Shown here: positions 27,762-34,980 of the stretch, piece by piece
Position numbering within the stretch: position 1 is the stretch's first letter
How the letters are laid out: every line of letters starts with the position of its first letter
DNA from: Caulobacter henricii
GTDB lineage: Bacteria; Pseudomonadota; Alphaproteobacteria; Caulobacterales; Caulobacteraceae
Assembly (NCBI RefSeq): GCF_001414055.1
Contig: NZ_CP013002.1
Location: forward strand, 266,501-330,500
Length of the DNA stretch: 64,000 bases
Direction: 5' to 3'
Notes under the pieces: generated by a model
The model's input: only the letters and a program-made list of their open reading frames with translations
Database searches by the model: none
What the model was told of the DNA's origin: nothing
Program-made: the position numbers and the translations under genes

Positions 27762-28079
27762 ATGAAGTTCCGGATCATGTACCTTGAGGACAAGTCGAAG
27801 GGGCTGAACGGCCCGGCCCGGATCGGGCGGGTGCGGTCGTCGAAGACCGGCGAGACCCTCTATTATGCCGGCCGCACTTTCGAGGCTTTGCGCAATTCGG
27901 GCCTGAAGGCCAATTTCCGCGACCTCGAAACCGGCCAGCCCTTCTGGATCGCCAGGGCCCGCAAGGACGGCGGCGACCGGCTCTACAAGGGCGCGGGCGA
28001 TCCGGCGGTGATCGATGATGACGTGCGCGAGGAATACTGGGCCAAGATCCGGGGCATCCCCGATCCCGCCGCAGGCTAG
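27762..28079 (+). CDS. Conserved small protein of unknown function
   Basis: A 105-aa soluble protein (MKFRIMYLEDKSKGLNGPARIGRVR...). It is rich in charged residues, with a TLYYAGRTFEALRNSGLKANF core and DVREEYWAKIRGIPD near the end. It has AGGA just before ATG and starts 4 bases after the Sua5 stop, so it is part of that operon. I recall similar small proteins in Caulobacterales and rhizobia but no function. It converges on vapC with a 4-base overlap of the stops. Confidence 0.8.
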   Translation: MKFRIMYLEDKSKGLNGPARIGRVRSSKTGETLYYAGRTFEALRNSGLKANFRDLETGQPFWIARARKDGGDRLYKGAGDPAVIDDDVREEYWAKIRGIPDPAAG

Positions 28080-28471
28080 TCTAGCGCTGAGCGGACGTCC
28101 GTGAGCAGAAAGTCGTCGCCCTTGTACAGCAGGGGTGCGTCCAGCGATTTGGCCAGGGCATAGGCGAAGCAGTCGGCGAGATTGAGCCTGGCCGGGTGGT
28201 GGCCCTTGCCGAAGCGAAGATAGGCGTCGAGGGCGACGGCGTCGACGACGGGCTCGGACGCGATCATTACCCGATAGTCGGCAAGCCAGGCGTCGAAACT
28301 GTCCCGCGACACGAACACACCTTTCCCCGTCAGGACGATGCCGGCTTCGACATAGTTCATCGGCGAGATCAGGATCTCGGCGGCGGCCTCCATGGCCTGC
28401 ATGTAGGCGGCCCTGTCTGCCTCGAAGGTGGCGATCGCCACGAGCACCGAGCTATCGACGACAATCCTCAC
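28076..28471 (-). CDS. vapC: VapC-type PIN-domain ribonuclease toxin
   Basis: A 131-aa PIN domain. The acidic metal-binding residues are in place: D6 (VVDSSVLVAI), E42 (NYVEAGIVL), D100 (LNLADCFAYALA) and D119/D120 (LYKGDDFLLTD). VapC toxins are Mg-dependent RNases held inactive by VapB. The start codon overlaps the antitoxin stop (ATGA, 28468-28471), the usual order and coupling. Confidence 0.93.
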   Translation of the reverse strand: MRIVVDSSVLVAIATFEADRAAYMQAMEAAAEILISPMNYVEAGIVLTGKGVFVSRDSFDAWLADYRVMIASEPVVDAVALDAYLRFGKGHHPARLNLADCFAYALAKSLDAPLLYKGDDFLLTDVRSALD

Positions 28472-28752
28472 GTTTCAGAGCCGTCGTAGCCGGGGATTTC
28501 GTTGAGGTCGTCGAAGTCGGTCTTGGTGATGGGCGGCAGCAAGCCCGCCAGAGCTTCAGGTGTCAGGTATTTGCGGGTGATCGCGTCCATCTCGGCGGCG
28601 CTGCGCGGACGATGCGGCCTGGCCTCGCGCCGCTTGGCCGCCAGCCGTTCCCGCACGGCGATCTCGACCGCTGTGGTCAGGCTTTCGCCGGTCAGTTCCG
28701 CCAGTTCCCGCACCGCGCGTTCGGCGTCGGGATTCTTGATCAGGATGCCCAC
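28468..28752 (-). CDS. vapB: VapB-type antitoxin (PSK/Rv0623 family)
   Basis: A 94-aa protein starting at GTG 28752 with GGAG 7 bases upstream. Residues GILIKNPDAERAVRELAELTGESLTTAVEIAVRERL form the ribbon-helix-helix DNA-binding part typical of this antitoxin family. The C-terminal part (PITKTDFDDLNEIPGYDGSET) is acidic and would wrap the toxin. A longer frame to 29280 exists but overlaps the divergent dehydrogenase and the operator, so I reject it. Confidence 0.88.
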   Translation of the reverse strand: MGILIKNPDAERAVRELAELTGESLTTAVEIAVRERLAAKRREARPHRPRSAAEMDAITRKYLTPEALAGLLPPITKTDFDDLNEIPGYDGSET

Positions 28753-28760
28753 GTCTGTCT

Positions 28761-28785
28761 CCGTATAGACTTCAGTATATACTGA
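28761..28785 (-). promoter_or_regulatory. Candidate VapBC operator/promoter palindrome
   Basis: TCAGTATATACTGA at 28772-28785 is a perfect 14-base palindrome, with a further GTATAG half-like copy at 28763-28768. It lies 20-33 bases upstream of the vapB start and includes TATACT, usable as a -10. Autoregulation of vapBC through such palindromes is normal for the family. Confidence 0.6.
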
Positions 28786-28819
28786 CAGGGGCGCCTCATA
28801 AAGCGTATCCTCCTGTCCC

Positions 28820-30229
28820 ATGACCAAGCCCGTTCCCGCCGATACCCTGTCCCGCCTGAAAGCCGTGCTCGGCGAGGGCGGGTGGAGCCAGGACCCTGAG
28901 CGCCTCGAGCCCAAGCTGCTGGAGTGGCGCGGTCGCTGGCGGGGCGAGACGCCGTTGCTGGTGTTGCCGCGCACCACGGGCGAGGTGGCCGCCGTGGTCG
29001 GCATCTGCGCCGCCGACGGGGTGGCGATCACGCCGCAGGGCGGCAATACCGGTCTGGTAGCCGGCCAGATCCCCCAGGGCGAGATCCTGCTCTCGACCGA
29101 AAAGCTGCGGGCCGTGCGCGATGTCGACGGGCTGGATGACGTCATGGTGCTGGAGGCCGGGGTGACCCTGTCAGAAGCCCATGCCCGGGCGGCCAGCGTC
29201 GGGCGTCGCTTCACGGTCGGGGTGGCCTCGGAGGGCTCCTGCACGATCGGCGGCCTGGTCTCGACCAATGCCGGCGGCACGGCCGTGCTGCGTTACGGCA
29301 TGATGCGCGAGCAGGTGCTGGGTCTCGAAGCGGTACTGCCCAATGGCGAGATCTGGAACGGCCTCAAGCGGCTGCGCAAGGACAATACCGGCTATGACCT
29401 CAAGCAGCTCCTGATCGGGGCCGAGGGCACGCTGGGCGTGGTCACCGCCGCCAGCCTGAAACTGCATCCGCTGCTCGCCTCGCGGGCCGTGGCCATTGTC
29501 GGCCTGGGCTCGCCGGAAGACGCCATCCAGCTTCTGGCCCGGGCCAAGGACGAGACCGGCGGGGCCGTCGAGGCCTTCGAGCTGATGGGCCGGCTGGGTT
29601 TCGAACTGACCTTGCGCAACGTGCCGGGTCTGCGCGACCCGCTGCCGTCCATCCATCCCTGGTACGTGCTGATCGAGATCGCCAGCGGCGAGCCTGGCGC
29701 AGCCGAGGCTGCCCTGGAGCGCCTGCTGGCCAGCGCCCTTGAGCGCGGCCTGATCAGCGACGCCGCCGTGGCCCAGACCCAGACCCAGATGAAGGCGTTC
29801 TGGCATATCCGCGAGGGTCACTCGGCCGGCCAGAAGCCGGAAGGCGCGGCCTGGAAACACGATGTCAGCGTGCCGGTCTCCAAGATCCCGGTCTTCATCG
29901 CGCGCGCCAATGCCGCTATCGCTGCGGCCTATCCGGGCACGCGGATCGTCGCCTTCGGCCATGTCGGTGACGGCAATGTCCACTATGACGTGATCAAGCC
30001 CGCCGGCGGCGATGACGACGCCCATGACGCCCAGCGCGACGCCGGGGCGAGCATCGTCCACGACATCACGGCCGATCTGAACGGCTCGATCAGCGCCGAG
30101 CACGGCCTGGGGGCGATGAAGACGATCGAGGCGGTGGGCTACAAGGATCCGGTCGAACTGACCGCCCTGAGGGCGATCCGCTCGGCGCTGGATCCGCAGC
30201 GGATCATGAACCCCCGGGTCTTGTTCTAG
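28820..30229 (+). CDS. FAD-binding D-2-hydroxyacid dehydrogenase (D-2-hydroxyglutarate dehydrogenase-like)
   Basis: A 469-aa flavoprotein of the GlcD/D2HGDH class. The FAD-binding PCMH domain has TPQGGNTGLVAGQIP and SEGSCTIGGLVSTNAGG, and FAD-oxidase C motifs include FGHVGDGNVHYDV and SAEHGLGAMKT, ending DPQRIMNPRVLF. It oxidises D-2-hydroxyacids (2-hydroxyglutarate, lactate or related) and passes electrons to an acceptor flavoprotein or quinone. It diverges from vapBC and its end overlaps the convergent neighbour by 26 bases. Confidence 0.93.
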   Translation: MTKPVPADTLSRLKAVLGEGGWSQDPERLEPKLLEWRGRWRGETPLLVLPRTTGEVAAVVGICAADGVAITPQGGNTGLVAGQIPQGEILLSTEKLRAVRDVDGLDDVMVLEAGVTLSEAHARAASVGRRFTVGVASEGSCTIGGLVSTNAGGTAVLRYGMMREQVLGLEAVLPNGEIWNGLKRLRKDNTGYDLKQLLIGAEGTLGVVTAASLKLHPLLASRAVAIVGLGSPEDAIQLLARAKDETGGAVEAFELMGRLGFELTLRNVPGLRDPLPSIHPWYVLIEIASGEPGAAEAALERLLASALERGLISDAAVAQTQTQMKAFWHIREGHSAGQKPEGAAWKHDVSVPVSKIPVFIARANAAIAAAYPGTRIVAFGHVGDGNVHYDVIKPAGGDDDAHDAQRDAGASIVHDITADLNGSISAEHGLGAMKTIEAVGYKDPVELTALRAIRSALDPQRIMNPRVLF

Positions 30230-30509
30230 ACCGCCAGGCCAGGGTCAGGGCGACGATCGCCCCGATCGGGATCGTGGCCTTGAGCAGGCCCGCAGCGTGG
30301 CCGGGGCCCAGCAGGTTGACGGCCATCGGCACGAAACCCCAGCGTCCGCTCCCGAGGTCCATCCAGAAGGCACCGACCCCGACGAAACAGGCGGCGGCCC
30401 AGGCCAGGCGATAGGGCAGGCCGCGGCTGCTGGCGACCACGGCGGCGGCCAGCAGCATGGCGAGGGTCCAGGGGAACTGGGCGAGGAGAGCGAGGGTTTG
30501 CGGGGTCAT
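30204..30509 (-). CDS. Small multi-span membrane protein, function unknown
   Basis: A 101-aa protein (MTPQTLALLAQFPWTLAM...) with about three membrane helices (10-28, 33-50 and 66-92) and a basic C-terminus (WRSRTRPGGS). Its ATG overlaps the regulator stop (ATGA, 30506-30509). It is third in a three-gene operon of membrane protein, regulator, membrane protein. The 3' end runs 26 bases into the convergent dehydrogenase gene. I recognise no family. Confidence 0.75.
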   Translation of the reverse strand: MTPQTLALLAQFPWTLAMLLAAAVVASSRGLPYRLAWAAACFVGVGAFWMDLGSGRWGFVPMAVNLLGPGHAAGLLKATIPIGAIVALTLAWRSRTRPGGS

Positions 30510-30808
30510 GCCACGCTGCCTTCGGCCCCGGCCATCAGGGCCCGTAGCGCCGCCAGATGCCCCTTCAGGGCCTTGCGGCCCGCGCCGGTCAGGGCCAGCC
30601 AGGTTCGGACCCGGCCCTCGGACGGCGTCTTGCGGATCTTCAGATAGCCGGCCTCTTCCAGGGTCTTGATGTGCTTGCTGAGCACCGACTCGCTGACATC
30701 CAGGGCCTCGCGGACCGTGGCGAAATCGATGGTGTCGACCCCGGCCAGCATGCAGCACATCTGCAGCCGGTTGGGCGCGTGGATGGCGGGGTCGAGGCCC
30801 GCGCTCAC
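30506..30808 (-). CDS. Winged-helix transcriptional regulator (MarR/HTH_27-like)
   Basis: A 100-aa DNA-binding protein, GTG start at 30808 overlapping the upstream stop (GTGA). The core reads DPAIHAPNRLQMCCMLAG, then FATVREALDVSESVLSKHIKTLEEAGYLKIRK and a wing with RVRTWLALTGAGRKAL. It is the small one-domain form that often controls its own operon. Two cysteines (CC) in helix 1 could be sensory, but they also occur in ordinary members. It is flanked by membrane proteins, and paired operator-like repeats precede the operon. Confidence 0.88.
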   Translation of the reverse strand: MSAGLDPAIHAPNRLQMCCMLAGVDTIDFATVREALDVSESVLSKHIKTLEEAGYLKIRKTPSEGRVRTWLALTGAGRKALKGHLAALRALMAGAEGSVA

Positions 30809-31275
30809 AGGCCGCTCTCGTCGCGCAGGTCGCGGCGGAAGGCGGCCTCCCAGACAAAGCCGCCGATGGTGGTGATCACGGCCACGATCGCGCCGCCGAT
30901 CAGGGGGGCCGAGACCATGCCGGCAGTGCGTTGCAGCCAGAGCGAACCCAGGGCCAGGATCGTGCACGTCGCCGCCAGTCCGATCGCCACGACGCGGGTG
31001 CGACCGGCGCGGTAACCATTGACCCAGAGGCCCGTGTGTTTCTTGTAGGCTGCGACCAGCATGACCAGGGCGATGCTGAACAGGGCATAATAGGCCCCCA
31101 TGAACGGCAGGGCCGCCCCCTGAAGGGCGATCAGGCCGCCGAGCAGCAGGCCCAGAGCCGGATGATACCAGACCGGTGCCACGGCGCGCCGGGCCAGGTC
31201 TTCATTGGCGGCGCGAAGTTCGGCCAGCAGGTCAGTGGGGTCAGGGGGCGACATCTCAGGCTCTTTGGTTTCCAT
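30805..31275 (-). CDS. Four-helix membrane protein of unknown function
   Basis: A 156-aa protein with a short acidic N-terminus (PPDPTDLLAELRAANEDLARR) and four hydrophobic helices (about 49-66, 70-86, 110-126 and 132-148). The first ATG (31275) lies only one base from a repeated element and lacks a ribosome site. ATG 31254 (MSPPDPTD) is an alternative start. It is first gene of the operon with the winged-helix regulator. No family recognised with certainty. Confidence 0.78.
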   Translation of the reverse strand: METKEPEMSPPDPTDLLAELRAANEDLARRAVAPVWYHPALGLLLGGLIALQGAALPFMGAYYALFSIALVMLVAAYKKHTGLWVNGYRAGRTRVVAIGLAATCTILALGSLWLQRTAGMVSAPLIGGAIVAVITTIGGFVWEAAFRRDLRDESGL

Positions 31276-31276
31276 A

Positions 31277-31347
31277 GTGGAAAGTTACCTGTGACTTTCC
31301 GGCCTGGCAAGTGACAAGTTTCCGATGTGGAAAGTCTGTGACTTGCC
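31277..31347 (-). promoter_or_regulatory. Duplicated operator-like element before the regulator operon
   Basis: Two copies of the same motif lie in tandem: GTGGAAAGTTACCTGTGACTTTCC minus its last bases at 31277-31300, and GTGGAAAGTCTGTGACTTGCC at 31327-31347. Copy 1 is itself an inverted repeat (GGAAAGT...ACTTTCC), and GGCAAGT (31306-31312) pairs with ACTTGCC (31341-31347). Their position against the first start codon suggests binding sites for the operon's own regulator. Confidence 0.6.
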
Positions 31348-31410
31348 TGCCTCTGTACCGGGACCGTCGCGGTGACGCGGTCGGCGGTGTTTTCCCGGCC
31401 GACGCCGCAG

Positions 31411-31530
31411 GCCCCCTCCTGACCTGCTGCGCAGGTCGTCCTCCCCCCTGCGGGGGGAAGATGAAACGCGCCAACCCCATCTTCCCCCTTCGGGGGAAGA
31501 CGATCGCGAAGCGATCCGTAGGGGGCAAGT
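31411..31530. repeat. REP/BIME-like intergenic element, copy C
   Basis: GCCCCCTCCTG, an ACCTGCTGCGCAGGT hairpin, a CCCCCC/GGGGGG arm and the core 31453-31497, then a CGATCGCGAAGCGATCG-like hairpin and GGGGGCAAGTGCGGGG. The 45-base core is identical to that of copy D. Confidence 0.8.
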
Positions 31531-32050
31531 GCGGGGATAGAGACCAATCAATCCCCGGGGCTTTCAGGGAAAAGCTCAACCCGATCAACACCCCGCAAAA
31601 ACAACCACCGCGCCCGTCCGACGCGCTGAAACCTGCCGCATAATCATCCCACCTCGTCGCGAGGAAAGGGCGCAGGGCCAGCGACCATTGCGGCGGCGGG
31701 GGGTGATCGAGCGGGACTGGGCTTCAGGGGGATACTGAAGCGTGTCCGGGGATCTGGTTGCTGGCCAGACCCGCCCGCCGTCGGCGTGGTTGAAGGCAAA
31801 AGGGCGTGTCTGGCTGTAAGCCCGTCCTCTTCGATCGCCGGAACGCGCTGGAAACGGCGCGGTCCGGGTCCCGGTAAGGCCTCAACAGGGCCACCTGGCG
31901 GGAGGCGGACGGAAAACGGTGACGCGGAGCGGACGGCTTCGTCGAAACGGTATTTTCTATCTCTCATCCGGACGTCGTCCGGACGCTCCGCGACCCTTTC
32001 CATCACCCTCGCAGCGAAAGCGCGGGGTCGAGAAGCTGTGTCCGCCAGAC
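31531..32050. other. Gene-poor segment between two copies of the repeat
   Basis: About 520 bases with no convincing reading frame. The open frames present (31644-32006 minus, 31786-32148 plus) are Arg/Pro/Ser-rich and have no ribosome site. It contains several potential hairpins, such as a CCGGACGTCGTCCGG palindrome at about 31976-31990. I could not match it to tRNA, tmRNA, RNase P RNA or a known riboswitch. It could hold an unrecognised small RNA or be a decayed insertion. Confidence 0.5.
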
Positions 32051-32171
32051 TTGCCCCCTACGGGCTGCTGCGCAGCCGTCTTCCCCGCAGGGGGAAGATG
32101 AAACGCGCCAACCCCATCTTCCCCCTTCGGGGGAGGACGACCGCCTAGCGGTCAGGAGGAAGCCAGTGCGG
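32051..32171. repeat. REP/BIME-like intergenic element, copy D
   Basis: TTGCCCCCTACGG, a GGGCTGCTGCGCAGCC hairpin, the 45-base core 32090-32134 identical to copy C, then GACCGCCTAGCGGTC and GAAGCCAGTGCGGG. It ends about 57 bases before yaaA. Confidence 0.8.
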
Positions 32172-32227
32172 GCCAATCGCCAACCTCCCGCTAGCGAACC
32201 CCCTTCGGACCCTCTATCTCCCCGGGT

Positions 32228-32995
32228 ATGTTGATGGTCATCTCCCCCGCCAAGTCGCTGGACTATACCGCGCCCGAACAGGTGCTGCCGCTGACCACGC
32301 CCGAACTGAAGGGCAAGATCGGCGAGCTGGCCAGGGTGACGCGCAAGCTGACCGCCGCCGATCTGCGCCGGCTGATGCATATCTCCGAAAAGCTGGCCGA
32401 CCTGAACCGTGAGCGGTTCCAGGCCTTTGATCCTGAGGTCGAGGAAGGCCTGCAGGCCGTGATCGCCTTCAATGGCGACGTCTATGCCGGCCTGGCGGCC
32501 CGCGAGCTCGACCGGGCGTCCCTCGACTGGGCCCAGGACCGCCTGCGGATCTTGTCGGGCCTCTATGGGGTGCTGCGTCCGCTGGACGCGATGCAGCCCT
32601 ATCGCCTGGAAATGGGCACCCGTCTGAAGACCAAGCGCGGGTCCAATCTCTATGATTTCTGGGGCGAGACCATCGCCCAGACCCTCAACGCGGCGGCCGA
32701 GGGCCATGCCGACCGGACCCTGGTCAACCTGGCCAGCCAGGAATATTTCGGGGCCGTCGATGCCAAGGCCCTGAAACTGCCGGTCGTCACCTGCCACTTC
32801 AAGGAAGAGAAGGCGGGTCTGCTGAAGGTGCTGGGCTTCTTCGCCAAGAAGGCGCGTGGACGAATGGCGCGCTACATTATCGATAATCGCCTTGAGCAGT
32901 CGCGGGACCTGAAGGGCTTCAATCTCGACGGCTACCAGTTCCGGCCGGCGCTCTCGACGGACACCGACTGGGTTTTTTCTCGCCCACAACCCTGA
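32228..32995 (+). CDS. yaaA: Peroxide stress protein YaaA
   Basis: A 255-aa protein with the YaaA/DUF328 pattern: MLMVISPAKSLDYTAP, ARKLTAADLRRLMHISEKLADLN (approximate helix), FNGDVYAGLAA, LSGLYGVLRPLDAMQPYRLEMGT, LVNLASQEYF, and KKARGRMARYIIDNRLE. In E. coli YaaA is induced by OxyR and limits free iron during peroxide stress. No regulator site was identified. Confidence 0.94.
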   Translation: MLMVISPAKSLDYTAPEQVLPLTTPELKGKIGELARVTRKLTAADLRRLMHISEKLADLNRERFQAFDPEVEEGLQAVIAFNGDVYAGLAARELDRASLDWAQDRLRILSGLYGVLRPLDAMQPYRLEMGTRLKTKRGSNLYDFWGETIAQTLNAAAEGHADRTLVNLASQEYFGAVDAKALKLPVVTCHFKEEKAGLLKVLGFFAKKARGRMARYIIDNRLEQSRDLKGFNLDGYQFRPALSTDTDWVFSRPQP

Positions 32996-33020
32996 ATTCA
33001 TCTATCGATGAATTTATAAA

Positions 33021-33045
33021 AGCTCGCCCTTCGCGGAAGCGAGCT
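33021..33045. other. Hairpin between yaaA and bdhA
   Basis: AGCTCGC (33021-33027) pairs with GCGAGCT (33039-33045), with inner TTC/GAA pairing. No T-run follows. It may be a weak terminator for yaaA. Confidence 0.45.
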
Positions 33046-33050
33046 GTATG

Positions 33051-33061
33051 TTGCATTGCAG
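33051..33061 (+). promoter_or_regulatory. PhaR-like box upstream of bdhA
   Basis: TTGCATTGCAG resembles the TTGC/CTGC-N3-4-GCAG sites described for PhaR, the regulator of polyhydroxybutyrate genes in alphaproteobacteria. It lies 36 bases before the start codon of a 3-hydroxybutyrate dehydrogenase gene, a plausible PhaR target. The call is inferred from short similarity. Confidence 0.35.
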
Positions 33062-33096
33062 CATAGATTAGGGCGTAGAGCAGGGAGCGCGTCGTC

Positions 33097-33894
33097 ATGG
33101 CCGTTGATTTCGGGTTGCAGGGTCAGGTCGCCATCGTCACCGGCTCGACCAGCGGTATCGGCCACGCCCTGGCCGAGGCCCTCGCCGCCCAGGGCGTCAA
33201 TATCGTCCTCAACGGGCTGGGCGAGATGACCGCCATCGAGCGCACCCGCGCCGAACTGGCGGAAAAGCATGGCGTCGAGGTGCTGTACAACGGCGCCGAC
33301 ATGACCAAGCCCGATCAGATCGCCGACATGGTGCGGGCCGCCAAGGCCGAATTCGGCGAACTGGACATCCTGATCAACAATGCCGGCATCCAGTATGTGG
33401 CCCCGGTCGAGGACTTTCCCACCGACAAGTGGGACCAGATCATCGCCATCAACCTGACCTCGGCCTTCCACGCCACCAAGGCCGCCGTGCCGATCATGAA
33501 GGACCAGGGTCGGGGCCGGATCATCAATATCGCCTCGGCCCACGCCTTGGTCGCCTCGCCGTTCAAGGCCGCCTATGTGGCCGCCAAGCATGGTGTCCTG
33601 GGCCTGACCAAGACCGTGGCCCTGGAAGTCGCCACCTTCGGCATCACCTGCAACGCCATCTGCCCGGGCTTTGTGAAGACCCCGCTGGTCGAGGCCCAGA
33701 TCGCCGACCAGGCCAAGGCCCGCGGCATCAGCGAGGAGGCGGTCATGCGTGACGTCATCCTGGCCAGCCAGCCGACCAAGCAGTTCGTCAGCTTCGACCA
33801 GCTTTCGGGCATGCTGCTCTATCTGGTCTCCGATGCGGGAGCCTCTGCCAATGGCGCGGCGTTCCAGATCGACGGCGGCTGGACCGCGCAATAG
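33097..33894 (+). CDS. bdhA: 3-hydroxybutyrate dehydrogenase
   Basis: A 265-aa short-chain dehydrogenase. It has the TGSTSGIG cofactor motif (about 15-22), LINNAGIQYVAPVEDFP, catalytic S143 region (IINIASAHALVASPFKAAYVAAKHG, with Tyr-x3-Lys) and the Bdh-typical TCNAICPGFVKTPLVEAQI. The length and the AHALVAS and ICPGFVKTPLVE features separate it from generic SDRs. It oxidises D-3-hydroxybutyrate released from PHB to acetoacetate. It is followed after 12 bases by a patatin-like hydrolase, so the two may act together on lipid or PHB stores. Confidence 0.92.
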   Translation: MAVDFGLQGQVAIVTGSTSGIGHALAEALAAQGVNIVLNGLGEMTAIERTRAELAEKHGVEVLYNGADMTKPDQIADMVRAAKAEFGELDILINNAGIQYVAPVEDFPTDKWDQIIAINLTSAFHATKAAVPIMKDQGRGRIINIASAHALVASPFKAAYVAAKHGVLGLTKTVALEVATFGITCNAICPGFVKTPLVEAQIADQAKARGISEEAVMRDVILASQPTKQFVSFDQLSGMLLYLVSDAGASANGAAFQIDGGWTAQ

Positions 33895-33906
33895 GGGAAG
33901 CGGGCC

Positions 33907-34980
33907 ATGCCCATAGGCCCGTTCCGGAAAAAGCCTGCCGGTCCCCGGCCCCTGAGCCTGGCCCTGCAGGGCGGCGGGGCCCACGGGGCCTTTGAATGGG
34001 GCATTCTCGACCGTCTGCTCGAGGAAGATGACCTCGAGATCCGGGCGGTGACCGCCGCCTCGGCCGGGGCGATGAACGCCGTCTGCCTGGCCCATGGCCT
34101 GGCCCTGGGCGGGGCGGGTGAGGGCGGGCGCAGCAAGGCCCGCGAGACCCTGGAGGCCTTCTGGCGCGGGGTGAACCGGGCCGGCGGCCAGAACGTGTTC
34201 GGGGATTCCAGCATCTGGACCAAGGCCTTTGCCGGTCCCGACTGGCTGAAAAATACCCCCGGCTGGCGCATGGCCGAGACCCTGGCCATGAGCCTGAGCC
34301 CCTACGAGTTCAATCCGTTCAATCTCAATCCGCTGCACGACGTGCTGGAAGAGACCGTGGACTTCGCGGCGATCCGCGAGCGTTCGCCGATCAAGCTCTA
34401 TATCGCCGCCACCGCCGTGCGGCTAAGCAAGGCCAAGATCTTCCGCGAGGGCGAGCTGACCTCGCAGCACATCCTGGCTTCGGCCTGCCTGCCCCAGGTG
34501 TTCCAGGCCGTCGAGATCGACGGCGAGCCCTACTGGGACGGTGGCTTCCTGTCGAACCCGCCCCTGTGGCCGCTGTTCTATGACGACACGCCCGACGACA
34601 TCCTGATCGTCAGCCTCAATCCCTTTGTCCGCGACGAGACGCCCAGATCGCCGGGCGAGATCATGGACCGGCTGAACGAGATCACCTTCAACGCCTCCCT
34701 GGCCTCGGAACTGCGGGCCATCGGCTTCGTCCAGAAGCTGCTCGATGAGGGCCTTCTGAAGGACACCGCCAAGGGGCGTTATCGCCGGATGCTGGTCCAC
34801 GCGATCACCGCCGACGGGCCCCTGGCGGACCTGTCGCTGTCGACCAAGTTCAATACCGAGTGGAGCTTTCTGCAGGACCTCAAGGCGCGCGGCCGCACCG
34901 CCGCCCAGACCTGGCTGGACGACTGCGGGACCTGTATCGGGGTCAAGTCGAGCCTCGACCTGAAGGCCGGATTCCCATGA
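33907..34980 (+). CDS. Patatin-like phospholipase
   Basis: A 357-aa serine hydrolase of the patatin family. It has the oxyanion loop LQGGGAHGAFEWG, the nucleophile elbow TAASAGAMN (first Gly of GxSxG replaced by Ala, common in this branch) and the catalytic aspartate in YWDGGFLSNPP. In many alphaproteobacteria this gene follows bdhA, so a part in PHB or acyl-lipid turnover is likely, though the substrate is not shown. It overlaps the next NUDIX gene by 4 bases. Confidence 0.92.
   Translation: MPIGPFRKKPAGPRPLSLALQGGGAHGAFEWGILDRLLEEDDLEIRAVTAASAGAMNAVCLAHGLALGGAGEGGRSKARETLEAFWRGVNRAGGQNVFGDSSIWTKAFAGPDWLKNTPGWRMAETLAMSLSPYEFNPFNLNPLHDVLEETVDFAAIRERSPIKLYIAATAVRLSKAKIFREGELTSQHILASACLPQVFQAVEIDGEPYWDGGFLSNPPLWPLFYDDTPDDILIVSLNPFVRDETPRSPGEIMDRLNEITFNASLASELRAIGFVQKLLDEGLLKDTAKGRYRRMLVHAITADGPLADLSLSTKFNTEWSFLQDLKARGRTAAQTWLDDCGTCIGVKSSLDLKAGFP

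Noticed and set aside
28753..29280. Upstream extension of vapB to 270 aa.
   Set aside because: It would run through the vapB promoter palindrome and antisense to the dehydrogenase; GTG 28752 has a proper ribosome site.
31955..32015. Minus-strand GTCCGGATGAGAGA resembles the 3' end of an FMN riboswitch.
   Set aside because: No upstream aptamer parts (no GGTGAAATTCC or GCCGACGGT segments) and no riboflavin gene follows on that strand.
31590..32040. Considered RNase P RNA, tmRNA or 6S RNA in the gene-poor segment.
   Set aside because: None of the diagnostic motifs (GAGGAAAGTCC block of RNase P, tmRNA tag reading frame, tRNA-like T-loop) is present.
31644..32148. Open frames on both strands of the segment (about 120 aa each).
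   Set aside because: Arg/Ser/Pro-rich noise from GC-rich DNA, no ribosome site, partly translated from the repeat itself.
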